Of a DNA stretch of 64,000 nt, positions 51,941-60,590 are shown piece after piece. Each line of letters begins with the position of its first letter. Positions within the stretch are counted from its first letter, which is position 1. The stretch comes from Sphingobium fontiphilum (GTDB lineage Bacteria; Pseudomonadota; Alphaproteobacteria; Sphingomonadales; Sphingomonadaceae). The position numbers were made by a program, and so were the translations under genes. Under the pieces are notes generated by a model that was not told the DNA's origin, did not search any database, and was given only the letters and a program-made list of their open reading frames with translations. The stretch lies in contig NZ_JACIEB010000001.1 in the NCBI RefSeq assembly GCF_014196635.1, positions 682,001 through 746,000 on the forward strand. The letters run 5' to 3'.

Positions 51941-52112
51941 GCCTTGCGGTCCCTCCTGTTGCATCAAATCCTTCATAGGCGGCAAAGTCGACCCGCGCCC
52001 CTGTCGTTTCCCATGGGCTGGGCGCGACTGGCGAAATCGTCAGTGCCGCTTGGCGCGGCGGTCATTATGGTGCGACTTTCAAGAATCCACCGCGCACCGG
52101 CAGGAGAGAAAA

Positions 52113-52874
52113 ATGGATCTGGGATTGAAGGGCCGCAAGGCGATACTGATCGGCGCGAACGCCAGCGTCGGCCGCCACACCGCCGAAATTCTGGCTCAGG
52201 AAGGGTGCAATGTCGCCCTGTGCGGCCGGACTGAGGAGAAGGTCGACGCCGTGGTGGCGCGCGTGAACGCGCTGGGCGTGAACGCTTTCGGCAAGGCGGT
52301 TGACGCCAGCGATGCAAAGGCGCTGCCCGCCTTCATCGACGAGGCCGCCGCCGCGCTGGGCGGGTGCGACATCTTCATCTCCTTCGTATCGACCAATCTG
52401 GGCGTCGACAGCGACGAAGGCTGGATGGCGGTGATGAACGCCGACATCCTGCCGCTTTCGCGCGGCGTGCGCGCCGCCCTGCCCCATCTGCAAAAATCCG
52501 ACGCCGGTTCGATCGTGACCCTGTCATCGACCGGCGCGGTCGAGGAATTTATGGGGCCACAACCCTATAATGCGCTGAAGGCTGCGGTCATCAACTACAG
52601 CAAGTCGCTGGCCCAGAAGCATGCGGCCGAAGGCATTCGCGTCAACTGCATGATCCCCGGCCCCATCTATACCGAAGACGGCCCATGGGCGGGCATCAAG
52701 GCGGCGGCGCCCGAATTTTACGACTCCATTCTGGGCCAGATTCCCATGGGCCGCATGTGTTCAGGCGAGGAAATCGGCAAGGCGATCGCGTTCGTCGCGT
52801 CGCCGGCCTGCCGCTTCATGACCGGCGCCAGTCTGGTCATCGACGGCGCGCTGACCAAGCGCGTTCAGTTCTGA
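52113..52874 (+). CDS. SDR family oxidoreductase
   Basis: The 253-residue protein starts MDLGLKGRKAILIGANASVGRHTAEILAQEGCNVALCGR. The glycine motif is altered (IGANASVGRH in place of TGxxxGIG). The catalytic Ser is in VTLSSTGAVEE and YxxxK is YNALKAAVINYSKSL; the end is RFMTGASLVIDGALTK. This variant start suggests an atypical cofactor preference. GAGAG lies 6 bp before the ATG. A ThuA-like gene follows 12 bp downstream. Confidence 0.9.
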   Translation: MDLGLKGRKAILIGANASVGRHTAEILAQEGCNVALCGRTEEKVDAVVARVNALGVNAFGKAVDASDAKALPAFIDEAAAALGGCDIFISFVSTNLGVDSDEGWMAVMNADILPLSRGVRAALPHLQKSDAGSIVTLSSTGAVEEFMGPQPYNALKAAVINYSKSLAQKHAAEGIRVNCMIPGPIYTEDGPWAGIKAAAPEFYDSILGQIPMGRMCSGEEIGKAIAFVASPACRFMTGASLVIDGALTKRVQF

Positions 52875-52885
52875 TCGAGGGCGCG

Positions 52886-53650
52886 ATGAACAACGACCAA
52901 CCGGCGCGGCTCAACTGCGTATTGATCGCGGGCGGGCTATATCATGATTTCGATTTCGCCCGGCTGGAATTGCTGAAACTGCTGGCCGAGGACAGCCGGG
53001 TGCGCACCCGCGTGTTCGAGGATTACGGCAATATCGAAGCGATCCGGCAGGCCGATTTCCTGATTACCTACACCTGCGACGTCACCCCGCCGCTGGAGGC
53101 GCAGGAGGCGCTGCGCGACTGGGTGCGGGCGGGCGGGCGCTGGTATGCGCTGCACGGCACCAATTCGGTGCTGCGCCTGTTCGACAACGGGCTGTATGGC
53201 GCGCCGCGCTGGGCGCCGCTGATGATGGAGACGCTGGGCACGCAGTTCATCGCCCATCCCCCCATCGCGCCCTACAGGGTGTGCGTCGCCGATCACGATC
53301 ACCCGCTGACGCAGGGTATCGAGCCATTCGACACGACCGACGAACTTTATCTGATGGAACAGCACGGCGACCTTCATGTGCTGCTGGACACCGAGTTCGA
53401 AGGCGACGCCACCGGCTTTGACGAACATGACTGGGCCCATGGACGACACCCGGTTCTGTATATCAAGGATCAGGGCAAGGGCGCAGTGCTCTACAATACG
53501 CTCGGCCATTGTCGCGGCCATTACGACATGCAGCCCTTTCTCGACTGGTGGCCGCAAGTCGACCGCTGCGCCTGGAACTTGCCGGTCTTTTACGACCTGC
53601 TGCGCCGGGGCATCGAATGGGCGAAGGAAGGGAAAAGGGGCGGGGCGTGA
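52886..53650 (+). CDS. ThuA-like (class I amidotransferase fold) protein
   Basis: The 254-residue protein has the ThuA pattern: CVLIAGGLYHDFDFARLELLKLLAE, FLITYTCDVTPPLEAQEALRDWVRAGGRWYALHGTNS, HPPIAPYRVCVADHDHPLTQGIEPFDTTDELYLME and LYNTLGHCRGHYD near the C-terminus. ThuA proteins include sugar-utilisation enzymes; in catabolic clusters they may act on hydroxyketone or lactone-like intermediates. Active-site assignment is uncertain. Co-transcribed with the preceding SDR. Confidence 0.88.
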   Translation: MNNDQPARLNCVLIAGGLYHDFDFARLELLKLLAEDSRVRTRVFEDYGNIEAIRQADFLITYTCDVTPPLEAQEALRDWVRAGGRWYALHGTNSVLRLFDNGLYGAPRWAPLMMETLGTQFIAHPPIAPYRVCVADHDHPLTQGIEPFDTTDELYLMEQHGDLHVLLDTEFEGDATGFDEHDWAHGRHPVLYIKDQGKGAVLYNTLGHCRGHYDMQPFLDWWPQVDRCAWNLPVFYDLLRRGIEWAKEGKRGGA

Positions 53651-53691
53651 CCCCTCGCCCTTTTCACACGTTCAAGACAGCCGGACCATCC

Positions 53692-54057
53692 TCAGCCAAG
53701 CGGCGTGACCGGCAGATGTTCAGCGCCCGGCGCTTCGTCGGGCACAGCAATCTCGATCCAGCCCTCGGCATCTTCGCGCAGGTCGAATTTCATCAACGGC
53801 CTATATCCTGCGCCGCCCAGACATTCGCCGCTGTCCAGCTTGAACCGCGCGCCATGCAGCGGGCACATCACCGCCCCGCGCCGCACCCGGCCGTCCGGCG
53901 TGAAACTGGCGGCCTGATGGGTGCAGCGGTTGATGACGGCGAACAGCTTGCCCTCATCGCGCGCGACCAGCACCGGCCAGCCGTTGACGACGAACGCCCG
54001 CAGGCTTTTGTCGGCAATCTCGTTCGCCTGCGCCACCCGATGAAAAGTCTCAGTCAT
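53692..54057 (-). CDS. Rieske [2Fe-2S] ferredoxin-like protein
   Basis: The 121-residue protein has the cluster ligands CTHQAASF (Cys-x-His) and CPLHGARF (Cys-x-x-His) in a Rieske fold (MTETFHRVAQANEIADKSLRAFVVNGWPVLVARDEGKLFAVINR). It can shuttle electrons to the Rieske oxygenase encoded at 44980-46317, about 7.4 kb away. No reductase is adjacent. It ends a minus-strand operon behind the EthD-like and acyl-CoA dehydrogenase genes. Confidence 0.92.
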   Translation of the reverse strand: MTETFHRVAQANEIADKSLRAFVVNGWPVLVARDEGKLFAVINRCTHQAASFTPDGRVRRGAVMCPLHGARFKLDSGECLGGAGYRPLMKFDLREDAEGWIEIAVPDEAPGAEHLPVTPLG

Positions 54058-54064
54058 TGCGTTC

Positions 54065-54433
54065 TCAATCCCCTGCGCGATCCGCCGGCGGCGGCATCAC
54101 GCTTTCGCACTCTTCCACGGTGAAAGACAAGGTGGCGGCGCGGTCGAACAGGCGCTCCTCATCCTCTGCTATTTCCCGCGCGATATCGGGCGTCGCCAGC
54201 ATCGCCATGCAGCGGTCATGCGCGGCCCGGTCGGCGAAGTCGATCTCCATCACCACATCGAAGCCGGGCGCCCTTCCCTCCTGCAATGGCCTTACATAGC
54301 GGCGGACATAGCGCAGCGCCTGGCCGGACAGGACGCGCTCCCCCATCACTCGGTGGCGCGACTCGTAATAAGCGCGAAAATCCTCTGCCGACATGCCAGG
54401 CCGCCGGCGCAGCAGGGTCACAAGCCTGAACAT
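54065..54433 (-). CDS. EthD-like dimeric alpha-beta barrel protein
   Basis: The 122-residue protein MFRLVTLLRRRPGMSAEDFRAYYESRHRVMGERVLSGQALRYVRRYVRPL matches the EthD pattern (RRxPGMSxEDFRxYYExxHxxMG). EthD was first found with a cytochrome P450 ether-degradation system; homologues occur widely in catabolic clusters with unclear roles. The ATG lies 8 bp after the acyl-CoA dehydrogenase stop; an upstream extension would overlap that gene. It is coupled between the dehydrogenase and the Rieske ferredoxin. Confidence 0.85.
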   Translation of the reverse strand: MFRLVTLLRRRPGMSAEDFRAYYESRHRVMGERVLSGQALRYVRRYVRPLQEGRAPGFDVVMEIDFADRAAHDRCMAMLATPDIAREIAEDEERLFDRAATLSFTVEECESVMPPPADRAGD

Positions 54434-54440
54434 CGGGCGG

Positions 54441-55544
54441 TCAGGCCGCCTGACGACATTGGGTATAGCTGCGCAGATCATGGTCGACATCGCCCAGCAG
54501 GCGGGTGAGCAGCAGGACGCGCTTGAACGCCTGCCCCACCATCAGCTCCTCGGTCGTGCCGATGCCGCCATGCAACTGCACCGCCTCCTCCGCGACAGTT
54601 GTCGCGCTGCTGCTGATGAACGCCTTGGCGCCGACGATCGCGGCGTGCGCTGCATCGGTTCCCGGCATCTGCGCAGCGGCCCGATAAAGCTGGGAACGGC
54701 TGAGTTCAACCAGCGCATAGCAATCGGCCAGGCGATGCTGAATCGCCTGAAAGCGGCCGATCGGCTGGCCGAACTGTTCGCGCGTCTTTACATAATCGAC
54801 GGTCGCATCGAATATGCGCGTCATCAGCCCCATCAACTCGGCGGCGATGGCCAGACGGCTCTGGTCGAGCACCACCGCCAGCGCAGCCCCCCCCCGCTGC
54901 AAAGGCTTTCCGACAGCGTTGTCGAACCTGATGTCGCTGGCGACCGAACCGTCCACGAGACGATAATGCACGCGCGACACGCCCGCACTCCCCGCCTCGA
55001 CCAGAAGGACGCTCCCTCCGCCCGCGTCATCCAGCGCGGAAACCAGCAGCAGGTCGGCAAAGGAGCCGCCCAATACGCAGATCTTCTCACCGTTGATGCG
55101 CGCCTGCCCGTCGACGTCGCTCACCCGCGTGGCGATGGCGCCCGGCATGAAGCGGCCTGATCGTTCCATATGGGCCAGCACCGGAAAACGCTCGCCGCGG
55201 ACCACTGCGGGCAACACCGCTTCACGCATGGCGTCGTCGCCGCCCCGGTCGATGATCGCAGCGCCCATCATGACGACCGGCAACACCGGCTCGACAGCAA
55301 CGCCCCGGCCCAGCGCCTCCATCAACGTAATCAGTTCGACAGCGCCGCCGCCAAGGCCGCCCATCTCCTCCGACAGCGGAAGAGCGAGCAACCCGGTTTC
55401 AGCCAGGGTCATCCAGTTTTCCGATGCAAAGCCATCGGGCTGCGCGACATAGGCCAGGCGGCGCACCGGATCATAATGATCGGCCAGAAACCGCTCAACC
55501 AGATCCCGCAGCATCGCCTGCTCGTCGTTGAGATCGAAATTCAC
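54441..55544 (-). CDS. Acyl-CoA dehydrogenase
   Basis: The 367-residue flavoprotein has the N-terminal MNFDLNDEQAMLRDLVERFLADHYD, GLLALPLSEEMGGLGGGAVELITLMEALGRG, a middle FAD domain and the C-terminal DYVKTREQFGQPIGRFQAIQHRLADCYALVELSRSQLYRAA and VQLHGGIGTTEELMVGQAFKR. It oxidises an acyl-CoA at the alpha-beta bond. Length is at the short end for the family but complete. Starts with GTG, preceded by GAGGAA. First gene of a minus-strand operon and divergent from the LuxR-type regulator. Confidence 0.93.
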   Translation of the reverse strand: MNFDLNDEQAMLRDLVERFLADHYDPVRRLAYVAQPDGFASENWMTLAETGLLALPLSEEMGGLGGGAVELITLMEALGRGVAVEPVLPVVMMGAAIIDRGGDDAMREAVLPAVVRGERFPVLAHMERSGRFMPGAIATRVSDVDGQARINGEKICVLGGSFADLLLVSALDDAGGGSVLLVEAGSAGVSRVHYRLVDGSVASDIRFDNAVGKPLQRGGAALAVVLDQSRLAIAAELMGLMTRIFDATVDYVKTREQFGQPIGRFQAIQHRLADCYALVELSRSQLYRAAAQMPGTDAAHAAIVGAKAFISSSATTVAEEAVQLHGGIGTTEELMVGQAFKRVLLLTRLLGDVDHDLRSYTQCRQAA

Positions 55545-55680
55545 GGCTTCCTCACCCCTAAACCCATGGCCATATTTGACGGCAGCGGAAAAACGCCGCC
55601 GATGCCCATATTAAAGCACTGTGACCGCGGCAAAGCCGACTGCGCTTTCCAATAGGAAGGCGCGCGGCGACGAACAAAAA

Positions 55681-55700
55681 ACCTAGCGCTAGTCACAGGT
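55681..55700. promoter_or_regulatory. lux-box-like 20-bp inverted repeat upstream of the LuxR gene
   Basis: ACCT-N12-AGGT matches the length and outer arms of the lux box; the right half ACAGGT fits the classic CASRT pattern but the left interior (AG in place of GT) does not. The inner CTAGCGCTAG (55683-55692) is a perfect 10-bp palindrome, and the arms extend to AAAACCT...AGGTTTT (55678-55703). It lies between the LuxR-family gene and the divergent acyl-CoA dehydrogenase. Confidence 0.6.
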
Positions 55701-55745
55701 TTTGGACGCTTGTCTAAGGACCTTAACGGGCGTAGCTTTTCCCCC

Positions 55746-56615
55746 ATGGAGAGAACAGTCGACTCATTCGTCGCCTGCATGGACCGCACCGACCAACCGA
55801 GCAAAAGCCAGGTCGATTTCCGGACAAGCAGGCAGGGCACAATCTGCATCTCGTCGATCGAGGATGTCCGGCCTGCCGCCGAAGCGTTGCGGGATCTTGC
55901 CAGGGATCTTGGCAACCTGCGCGTCGCCGCCTGCGCCAACATCGCGTCGAAGATGGCCATGGCCGACGCGGACGGCAATGCCCTCGCCTCCGACGTTTTC
56001 GGATGGCCGGGATCAAAAGACCAGTGGTGGAAAAAGCCGCTGCTTGCGCTCAGCTCCCCGCTCACATTCGCCTGTCGTTATGAAAGCGAACCTTTCTGGG
56101 TCAATGCCGACGGCATCCGCACGCGCGCGCCCAACCCCCTTCTCGACAAGATCGACCTTTCGCATTTTCACGATGAAGTGAACGCCGCCTCGGTCATTGT
56201 CATCCCCGTGCATCTGCCCTTTGGCCAGATCGGCGTGGTCAGCTTTTCGCCAATTGATGAAGGCCGCAGCGACCTCAGCCGTGAATTCGACGCCTATGCC
56301 GACGTTCTGGAATATCAGGGGCGGCGGTTCATCAACGGATATTCCCGCGTCACGAGCCAACGGCCCTGGATTCCCCGCAATTGCCGCCTGTCAAAGCGCG
56401 AGGTGGAATGCCTGCGCTGGGCGGCCCTGGGCAAGACAGACGTGGAAATCGCCATGATTCTGAACCGCAGCTGCGCCACGGTGCGCTTCCATATCCATAA
56501 TGCGGCGATCAAGCTGGAGGCGGTGAACCGCAGCCAGACGGTGTTCAAGGCGACCCAGCTCGGCTATTTGGGCAGCGTCGCGGTCGCCGCCCCCGGCACG
56601 CACGCCACGGCCTGA
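55746..56615 (+). CDS. LuxR family transcriptional regulator
   Basis: The 289-residue protein has an N-terminal ligand domain of autoinducer-binding type (MERTVDSFVACMD, with WWKKPLLALSSPL and ASVIVIPVHLPFGQIGVVSFSP). The C-terminal LuxR helix-turn-helix is LSKREVECLRWAALGKTDVEIAMILNRSCATVRFHIHNAAIKLEAVNRSQTVFKATQLG. No luxI-type synthase is in the window, so it would be a solo receptor for an external or pathway ligand. I favour the ATG at 55746; TTG at 55710 is an alternative. It probably controls the divergent dehydrogenase operon and the downstream DUF35-thiolase-E1/E2 operon. A terminator follows its stop. Confidence 0.9.
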   Translation: MERTVDSFVACMDRTDQPSKSQVDFRTSRQGTICISSIEDVRPAAEALRDLARDLGNLRVAACANIASKMAMADADGNALASDVFGWPGSKDQWWKKPLLALSSPLTFACRYESEPFWVNADGIRTRAPNPLLDKIDLSHFHDEVNAASVIVIPVHLPFGQIGVVSFSPIDEGRSDLSREFDAYADVLEYQGRRFINGYSRVTSQRPWIPRNCRLSKREVECLRWAALGKTDVEIAMILNRSCATVRFHIHNAAIKLEAVNRSQTVFKATQLGYLGSVAVAAPGTHATA

Positions 56616-56640
56616 ACCCGTCCCGTCATTTTCCCCGGAA

Positions 56641-56676
56641 AGGGGCCTTGCCGACCTGTTGGCAGGGCCCCTTTTT
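56641..56676 (+). terminator. Intrinsic terminator after the LuxR gene
   Basis: AGGGGCCTTGCC and GGCAGGGCCCCT pair around an 8-base loop, followed by TTTTT. It separates the regulator from the DUF35-thiolase operon, whose promoter should lie between 56677 and 56800. Confidence 0.88.
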
Positions 56677-56810
56677 GTTGGAATTTCGACAGCTTGGGCC
56701 TTGTTTTTCATCGAGTTCGCCGATCCCGGTCGGGAACCTATGCTTTCTTACAGATGCCCTGAAGCGATGGCCTTCCCATAGTCATTATCAAGTCAGGGAG
56801 AGTGCCAGCC

Positions 56811-57218
56811 ATGGGGCAGACAATAGACATAGCCGAAGGATTGTTCGTGGATAGCCCCATCCCCGCACTGGTCGGGGGCCGCCATCGCGACACCGGGCAA
56901 ATCATGTTCCCCTGCCCCACCGGCAACGCCCTTTACGAACCGGTCACGCTGCCCAGCCGCGGCACATTATGGTCGTGGACGGTGCAACGCTACCGCCCCA
57001 AAACGCCGCCCTATGCCGGGCCGGAAGAGTTCACGCCCTTTGCCCTGGGCTATGTCGAGTTGCCGGGCGCTGTTATCGTGGAAGCGCCCTTTGTCGATGT
57101 CGATTTCGACGATTTGCGTATCGGCATGGAAATGGAAACGGTGCTCGCGCCGCTGAATGTCGATGCCCAGGGGCGCACCATCCGCACCTTCGCCTTTGCC
57201 CCTGTCAGAGAGGATTGA
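56811..57218 (+). CDS. DUF35 OB-fold protein, thiolase partner, lacking the zinc-ribbon cysteines
   Basis: The 135-residue protein has the OB-fold part of DUF35 (RGTLWSWTVQRYRPKTPPYAGPEEFTPFALGYVELP...VIVEAPFVDVDFDDLRIGMEMETVL). Typical members start with a zinc ribbon (CxxC...CxxC), but here only one Cys is present, so zinc binding is unlikely. In ChsH2- and Ltp2-type systems DUF35 proteins form a complex with a thiolase-like lyase, which fits the adjacent gene 4 bp downstream. GGGAGAG precedes the ATG at 56811. Confidence 0.85.
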   Translation: MGQTIDIAEGLFVDSPIPALVGGRHRDTGQIMFPCPTGNALYEPVTLPSRGTLWSWTVQRYRPKTPPYAGPEEFTPFALGYVELPGAVIVEAPFVDVDFDDLRIGMEMETVLAPLNVDAQGRTIRTFAFAPVRED

Positions 57219-57221
57219 GCC

Positions 57222-58367
57222 ATGGCGGATGTCTTCATCGTCGGCATCGGCATTCACCCTTTCGGTCGCACCGACCGCCTGTCGGGCCTGCAACAGGGGG
57301 CCTTCGCCATCCGGGAGGCGTTGAAGGACGCCGGCCTTGAATGGGCTGACATGCAATTCGGGTTCGGCGGCTCCGACAGTTCGGGCAATGCCGACACGAT
57401 GATCAACGAAATGGGGCTGACCGGCATCCCCATCATCAATGTCCGCAATGGTTGCGCCACGGGCGGATCGTCGCTGATCGGCGCATGGCAGGGCATTGCG
57501 TCGGGCCAATTTGATCTGGGCGTCGCCTTCGGCTTCGACAAGCATCCGCGCGGCGCGTTCAACGCCATGCCGTCCGAATACAGCCTGCCCGACTGGTATG
57601 GCGAAGCAGGCATGATGGTGACGACGCAGTTCTTCGCGATGAAGCTGCAACGCTATATGGCGCATCACGGCATCAGCCACGAAACGCTGGGCCGGGTCGC
57701 GCAGAAGGCGTTCGACAATGGCGTTCATGCGCCCCACGCCTGGCGGCGCAGCCCGGTCGATCTCGACACGATCCTGAACAGCCAGATGATTTCGGATCCG
57801 CTGACCAAATATATGTTCTGCTCGCCCGCTGAAGGCGGCGTCGCGCTGATCCTCGCCAGTGCAAAGAAGGCCCGTGAACTCGGCCGCGCCGACATCCGCA
57901 TCAAGGCGGCTGTCACCCGCACACGTCCGCCCGGTTCGTTCGAGGTCTTTTCGCCCAGCCTGTCCATCGAACGGGGCGGCGCGCCGACATTGCTGGCGTC
58001 GGCCGCGGCGTTTGAAATGGCGGGCATCGGGCCGGAGGATATCGACGTCGCCCAGTTGCAGGACACCGAATCCGGCGCGGAAATCATGCACATGGCAGAA
58101 AACGGCTTTTGCAAGGATGGCGAACAGGAAGAATGGCTGGCCGAGGGCTGGAGCCGTATCGACGGCAAGCTGCCGATCAACACGGATGGCGGCTGCCTTG
58201 CCTGCGGCGAACCGATCGGGGCTTCCGGGCTGCGTCAGGTTTATGAAAATGCGGTTCAACTGCGCGGCGCGGGCGGTGGTCGTCAGGCGCCCGGCACGCC
58301 CCGCACCGCCTACACCCATGTCTATGGCGCGCCCGGCATTTCGGGCGTCACCATTTTGGAACGATAA
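57222..58367 (+). CDS. Thiolase family protein (SCP2/Ltp2-like)
   Basis: The 381-residue thiolase-fold protein has the N-terminal cysteine region INVRNGCATGGSSLIGAWQ and the C-terminal motifs NTDGGCLACGEPIGASGLRQVYENAVQLRGAGGGRQ and HVYGAPGISGVTILER. With its DUF35 partner it resembles the retro-aldol or lipid-transfer-type lyases of steroid side-chain degradation, rather than a plain acetyl-CoA acetyltransferase. Cleavage of a beta-hydroxy or beta-keto acyl-CoA would give acetyl- or propionyl-CoA. An acyl-CoA dehydrogenase gene follows 5 bp later. Confidence 0.9.
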   Translation: MADVFIVGIGIHPFGRTDRLSGLQQGAFAIREALKDAGLEWADMQFGFGGSDSSGNADTMINEMGLTGIPIINVRNGCATGGSSLIGAWQGIASGQFDLGVAFGFDKHPRGAFNAMPSEYSLPDWYGEAGMMVTTQFFAMKLQRYMAHHGISHETLGRVAQKAFDNGVHAPHAWRRSPVDLDTILNSQMISDPLTKYMFCSPAEGGVALILASAKKARELGRADIRIKAAVTRTRPPGSFEVFSPSLSIERGGAPTLLASAAAFEMAGIGPEDIDVAQLQDTESGAEIMHMAENGFCKDGEQEEWLAEGWSRIDGKLPINTDGGCLACGEPIGASGLRQVYENAVQLRGAGGGRQAPGTPRTAYTHVYGAPGISGVTILER

Positions 58368-58372
58368 GCAAT

Positions 58373-59581
58373 ATGGACCTGTCTTTCACCCCGGAGGATG
58401 AAGCCTTCCGCCAGGAAGTCCGCGCCTTCCTCGACGTCAGCCTGCCCGATGAACTGCGCGAAGGAACGGCGGCGACGCCGGGCGTCTTTGTCGAGCCCGA
58501 CATCGGCCAACTGTGGCAGCGCATCCTGTATGAAAAGGGCTGGCTTGCCTATAACTGGCCGGTCGATTGCGGCGGCACCGGCTGGTCGCCCGTTCAACGC
58601 TATATTTTCGAGAAGGAATGCGCGCTCGCCAACGCACCCAGCCTGCCGGTGCTCAGCCTCAAACTGCTGGCCCCCGTCATCTGCCGGTTCGGCACGGCGG
58701 CGCAGAAGGCAAGCATCCTGCCCCGCATTCTCGACGGCAGCGACTACTGGTGTCAGGGCTTTTCGGAACCCGGTTCCGGCTCCGACCTCGCCAGCCTGCG
58801 GACGCGGGCGGAGCGACGCGGCGATCATTATGTCATCAACGGCCGCAAGCTGTGGACCACCCACGCCCACCACGCCAACAAGATTTTCTGCCTCGTCCGC
58901 ACCGACGCGCAAGCAAAACCCCAGGCCGGGATCAGCTTCATTCTGGTCGATATGGATCAGCCAGGCATCGAAGTGCGTCCGATCAGGGGGCTGGCCGGCG
59001 ACCATGAGGTCAACGAAGTCTATCTGGATGACGTTGTCGCGCCGGTGGACAATCTGATCGGCGCGGAAGGCATGGGCTGGACCATTGCCAAATTTCTGCT
59101 CGAAAACGAACGGGGCGGCGCGTGCCACGCGCCCAAATTGCTGTCCGACATCGCCAAGCTGCGCGACAGCGCGACGGCCGAGCCCGATGGCCATGGCGGC
59201 ACGATGGCCGATGATCCGGGGTTCATGGCCGACCTCGCCCGCATTGAGCTGACCGCCCAGGCGCTGGAAATGACCGAACTGCGCGTGCTGGCGGAAATGG
59301 CCAAGGGCCTGCCGCCCGGCCCGCAGACGTCGCTGTCGAAAATGATCGCCTCGACTCTGCGCCAGCAGGTCGATGGCATGGCCGTGCGGCTTTATGGCTA
59401 TGCCGGGCTGGAACTGGAGCATCGGCGTCCCCTCTATGGCGCGAACGCCCCGGCCCCTACCCATTGCAAAGCCGCGCAACTGGCCGCCCCGCGCTATCTC
59501 AACAGTCTCGCCTGGACCATTTTCGGCGGGACGAATGAAGTCCAGCGCACCATCATCGCCAAGACCGTGCTGGGCCTGTGA
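58373..59581 (+). CDS. Acyl-CoA dehydrogenase
   Basis: The 402-residue protein has MDLSFTPEDEAFRQEVRAFLD, CQGFSEPGSGSDLASLRTRAERRGDHYVINGRKLWTTHAHHANKIFCLVRTD, PGIEVRPIRGLAGDHEVNEVYLDDVVAPVDNLIG and IFGGTNEVQRTIIAKTVLGL. It is of the long/branched-chain type and acts on a different step from the enzyme at 54441. Placed between the thiolase (5 bp) and the E1-alpha gene (25 bp) in one operon. Confidence 0.93.
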   Translation: MDLSFTPEDEAFRQEVRAFLDVSLPDELREGTAATPGVFVEPDIGQLWQRILYEKGWLAYNWPVDCGGTGWSPVQRYIFEKECALANAPSLPVLSLKLLAPVICRFGTAAQKASILPRILDGSDYWCQGFSEPGSGSDLASLRTRAERRGDHYVINGRKLWTTHAHHANKIFCLVRTDAQAKPQAGISFILVDMDQPGIEVRPIRGLAGDHEVNEVYLDDVVAPVDNLIGAEGMGWTIAKFLLENERGGACHAPKLLSDIAKLRDSATAEPDGHGGTMADDPGFMADLARIELTAQALEMTELRVLAEMAKGLPPGPQTSLSKMIASTLRQQVDGMAVRLYGYAGLELEHRRPLYGANAPAPTHCKAAQLAAPRYLNSLAWTIFGGTNEVQRTIIAKTVLGL

Positions 59582-59606
59582 ACGCCCGGTCAGACAGGAG
59601 AGCAAC

Positions 59607-60569
59607 ATGCAGCTGAGCCGCGAAGCCCTGATCCGGGCCTATCGCCAGATGAAGACGATCCGCATGTTCGAGGAACGTCTGCATGACGAAATCGCGCTGG
59701 GCGAGATTGCCGGTTTCACCCATCTATACGCGGGGCAGGAAGCCTGCGCCGTCGGCGTGTGCGAACATCTGGATCCCACCGACTATATCATCTCCACCCA
59801 TCGCGGCCATGGCCATTGCATCGCCAAGGGCTGCGATGTCATCGCCATGATGAAGGAAATCTACGGATCGAGCGAGGGCCTGTGCGAGGGCAAGAGCGGG
59901 TCGATGCATATCGCCGATGTCGGCGTCGGCATGCTGGGCGCGAACGGCATCGTCGGCGCGGGGGCGCCGATCGCTGTCGGCGCGGGGATCACCGCCAAGA
60001 GCAACGGCACGGTGTCGATCTGCTTTTCGGGCGACGGCGCCTGCAACCAGGGCACGACCTTTGAAGCGATGAACATGGCCGTCGTGCTGAAGCTGCCGGT
60101 CATCTTCGTGTTCGAAAACAACCATTATTCGGAACATACCGGCGAAGCCTACGCCGTTGGCGCGGAAAGCATGACGGCGCGCTCGGCCGCATTCGGGATG
60201 AAGGCGATCAAGGCCAACGGCATTGACTTCTTCGACGTCTATCAGGCGATGGGCGAGCTGATCGAATATTGCAAGGCGGGCAATGGCCCGGCCTCCATCG
60301 AGCTGGATTGCGAACGCTTCTACGGCCATTTCGAAGGCGACCCGCAACGCTATCGCGGCGACGGCGAACTGGATCGCATCCGCGAGGAACGCGATTGCCT
60401 CAAGACCTTCCGCACCAAGGTGACGGAGGCCAAATTGCTGGAGGGCGCCGAGCTCGACACGGTCGATTCGGAAGTCGCCGACCTGATCGACCGGGCGGTC
60501 GCCCAGTCGAAAACCGCAACCCGGCCCACAGCCGAAGACGTCACCACCAACGTCTACATCAGCTACTGA
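59607..60569 (+). CDS. Thiamine-dependent dehydrogenase E1 component, alpha subunit
   Basis: E1-alpha and E1-beta decarboxylate a 2-oxoacid or cleave acetoin with thiamine diphosphate. The 320-residue alpha subunit has GFTHLYAGQEACAVGVCEHL, the diphosphate-binding GDGACNQGTTFEAMNMAVVLKLPVIFVFENNHYSE and SIELDCERFYGHFEGDPQRYR. The length and short C-terminus fit the acetoin-dehydrogenase (AcoA) type. AGGAG lies 9 bp upstream. Next to E1-beta with a 21-bp gap. Confidence 0.92.
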   Translation: MQLSREALIRAYRQMKTIRMFEERLHDEIALGEIAGFTHLYAGQEACAVGVCEHLDPTDYIISTHRGHGHCIAKGCDVIAMMKEIYGSSEGLCEGKSGSMHIADVGVGMLGANGIVGAGAPIAVGAGITAKSNGTVSICFSGDGACNQGTTFEAMNMAVVLKLPVIFVFENNHYSEHTGEAYAVGAESMTARSAAFGMKAIKANGIDFFDVYQAMGELIEYCKAGNGPASIELDCERFYGHFEGDPQRYRGDGELDRIREERDCLKTFRTKVTEAKLLEGAELDTVDSEVADLIDRAVAQSKTATRPTAEDVTTNVYISY

Positions 60570-60590
60570 CGCGCGAGAGGACAGAGCATC

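Noticed and set aside
55746..56615. A full quorum-sensing circuit
   Set aside because: No luxI-type synthase is visible; only a receptor-like gene and a lux-box-like site.
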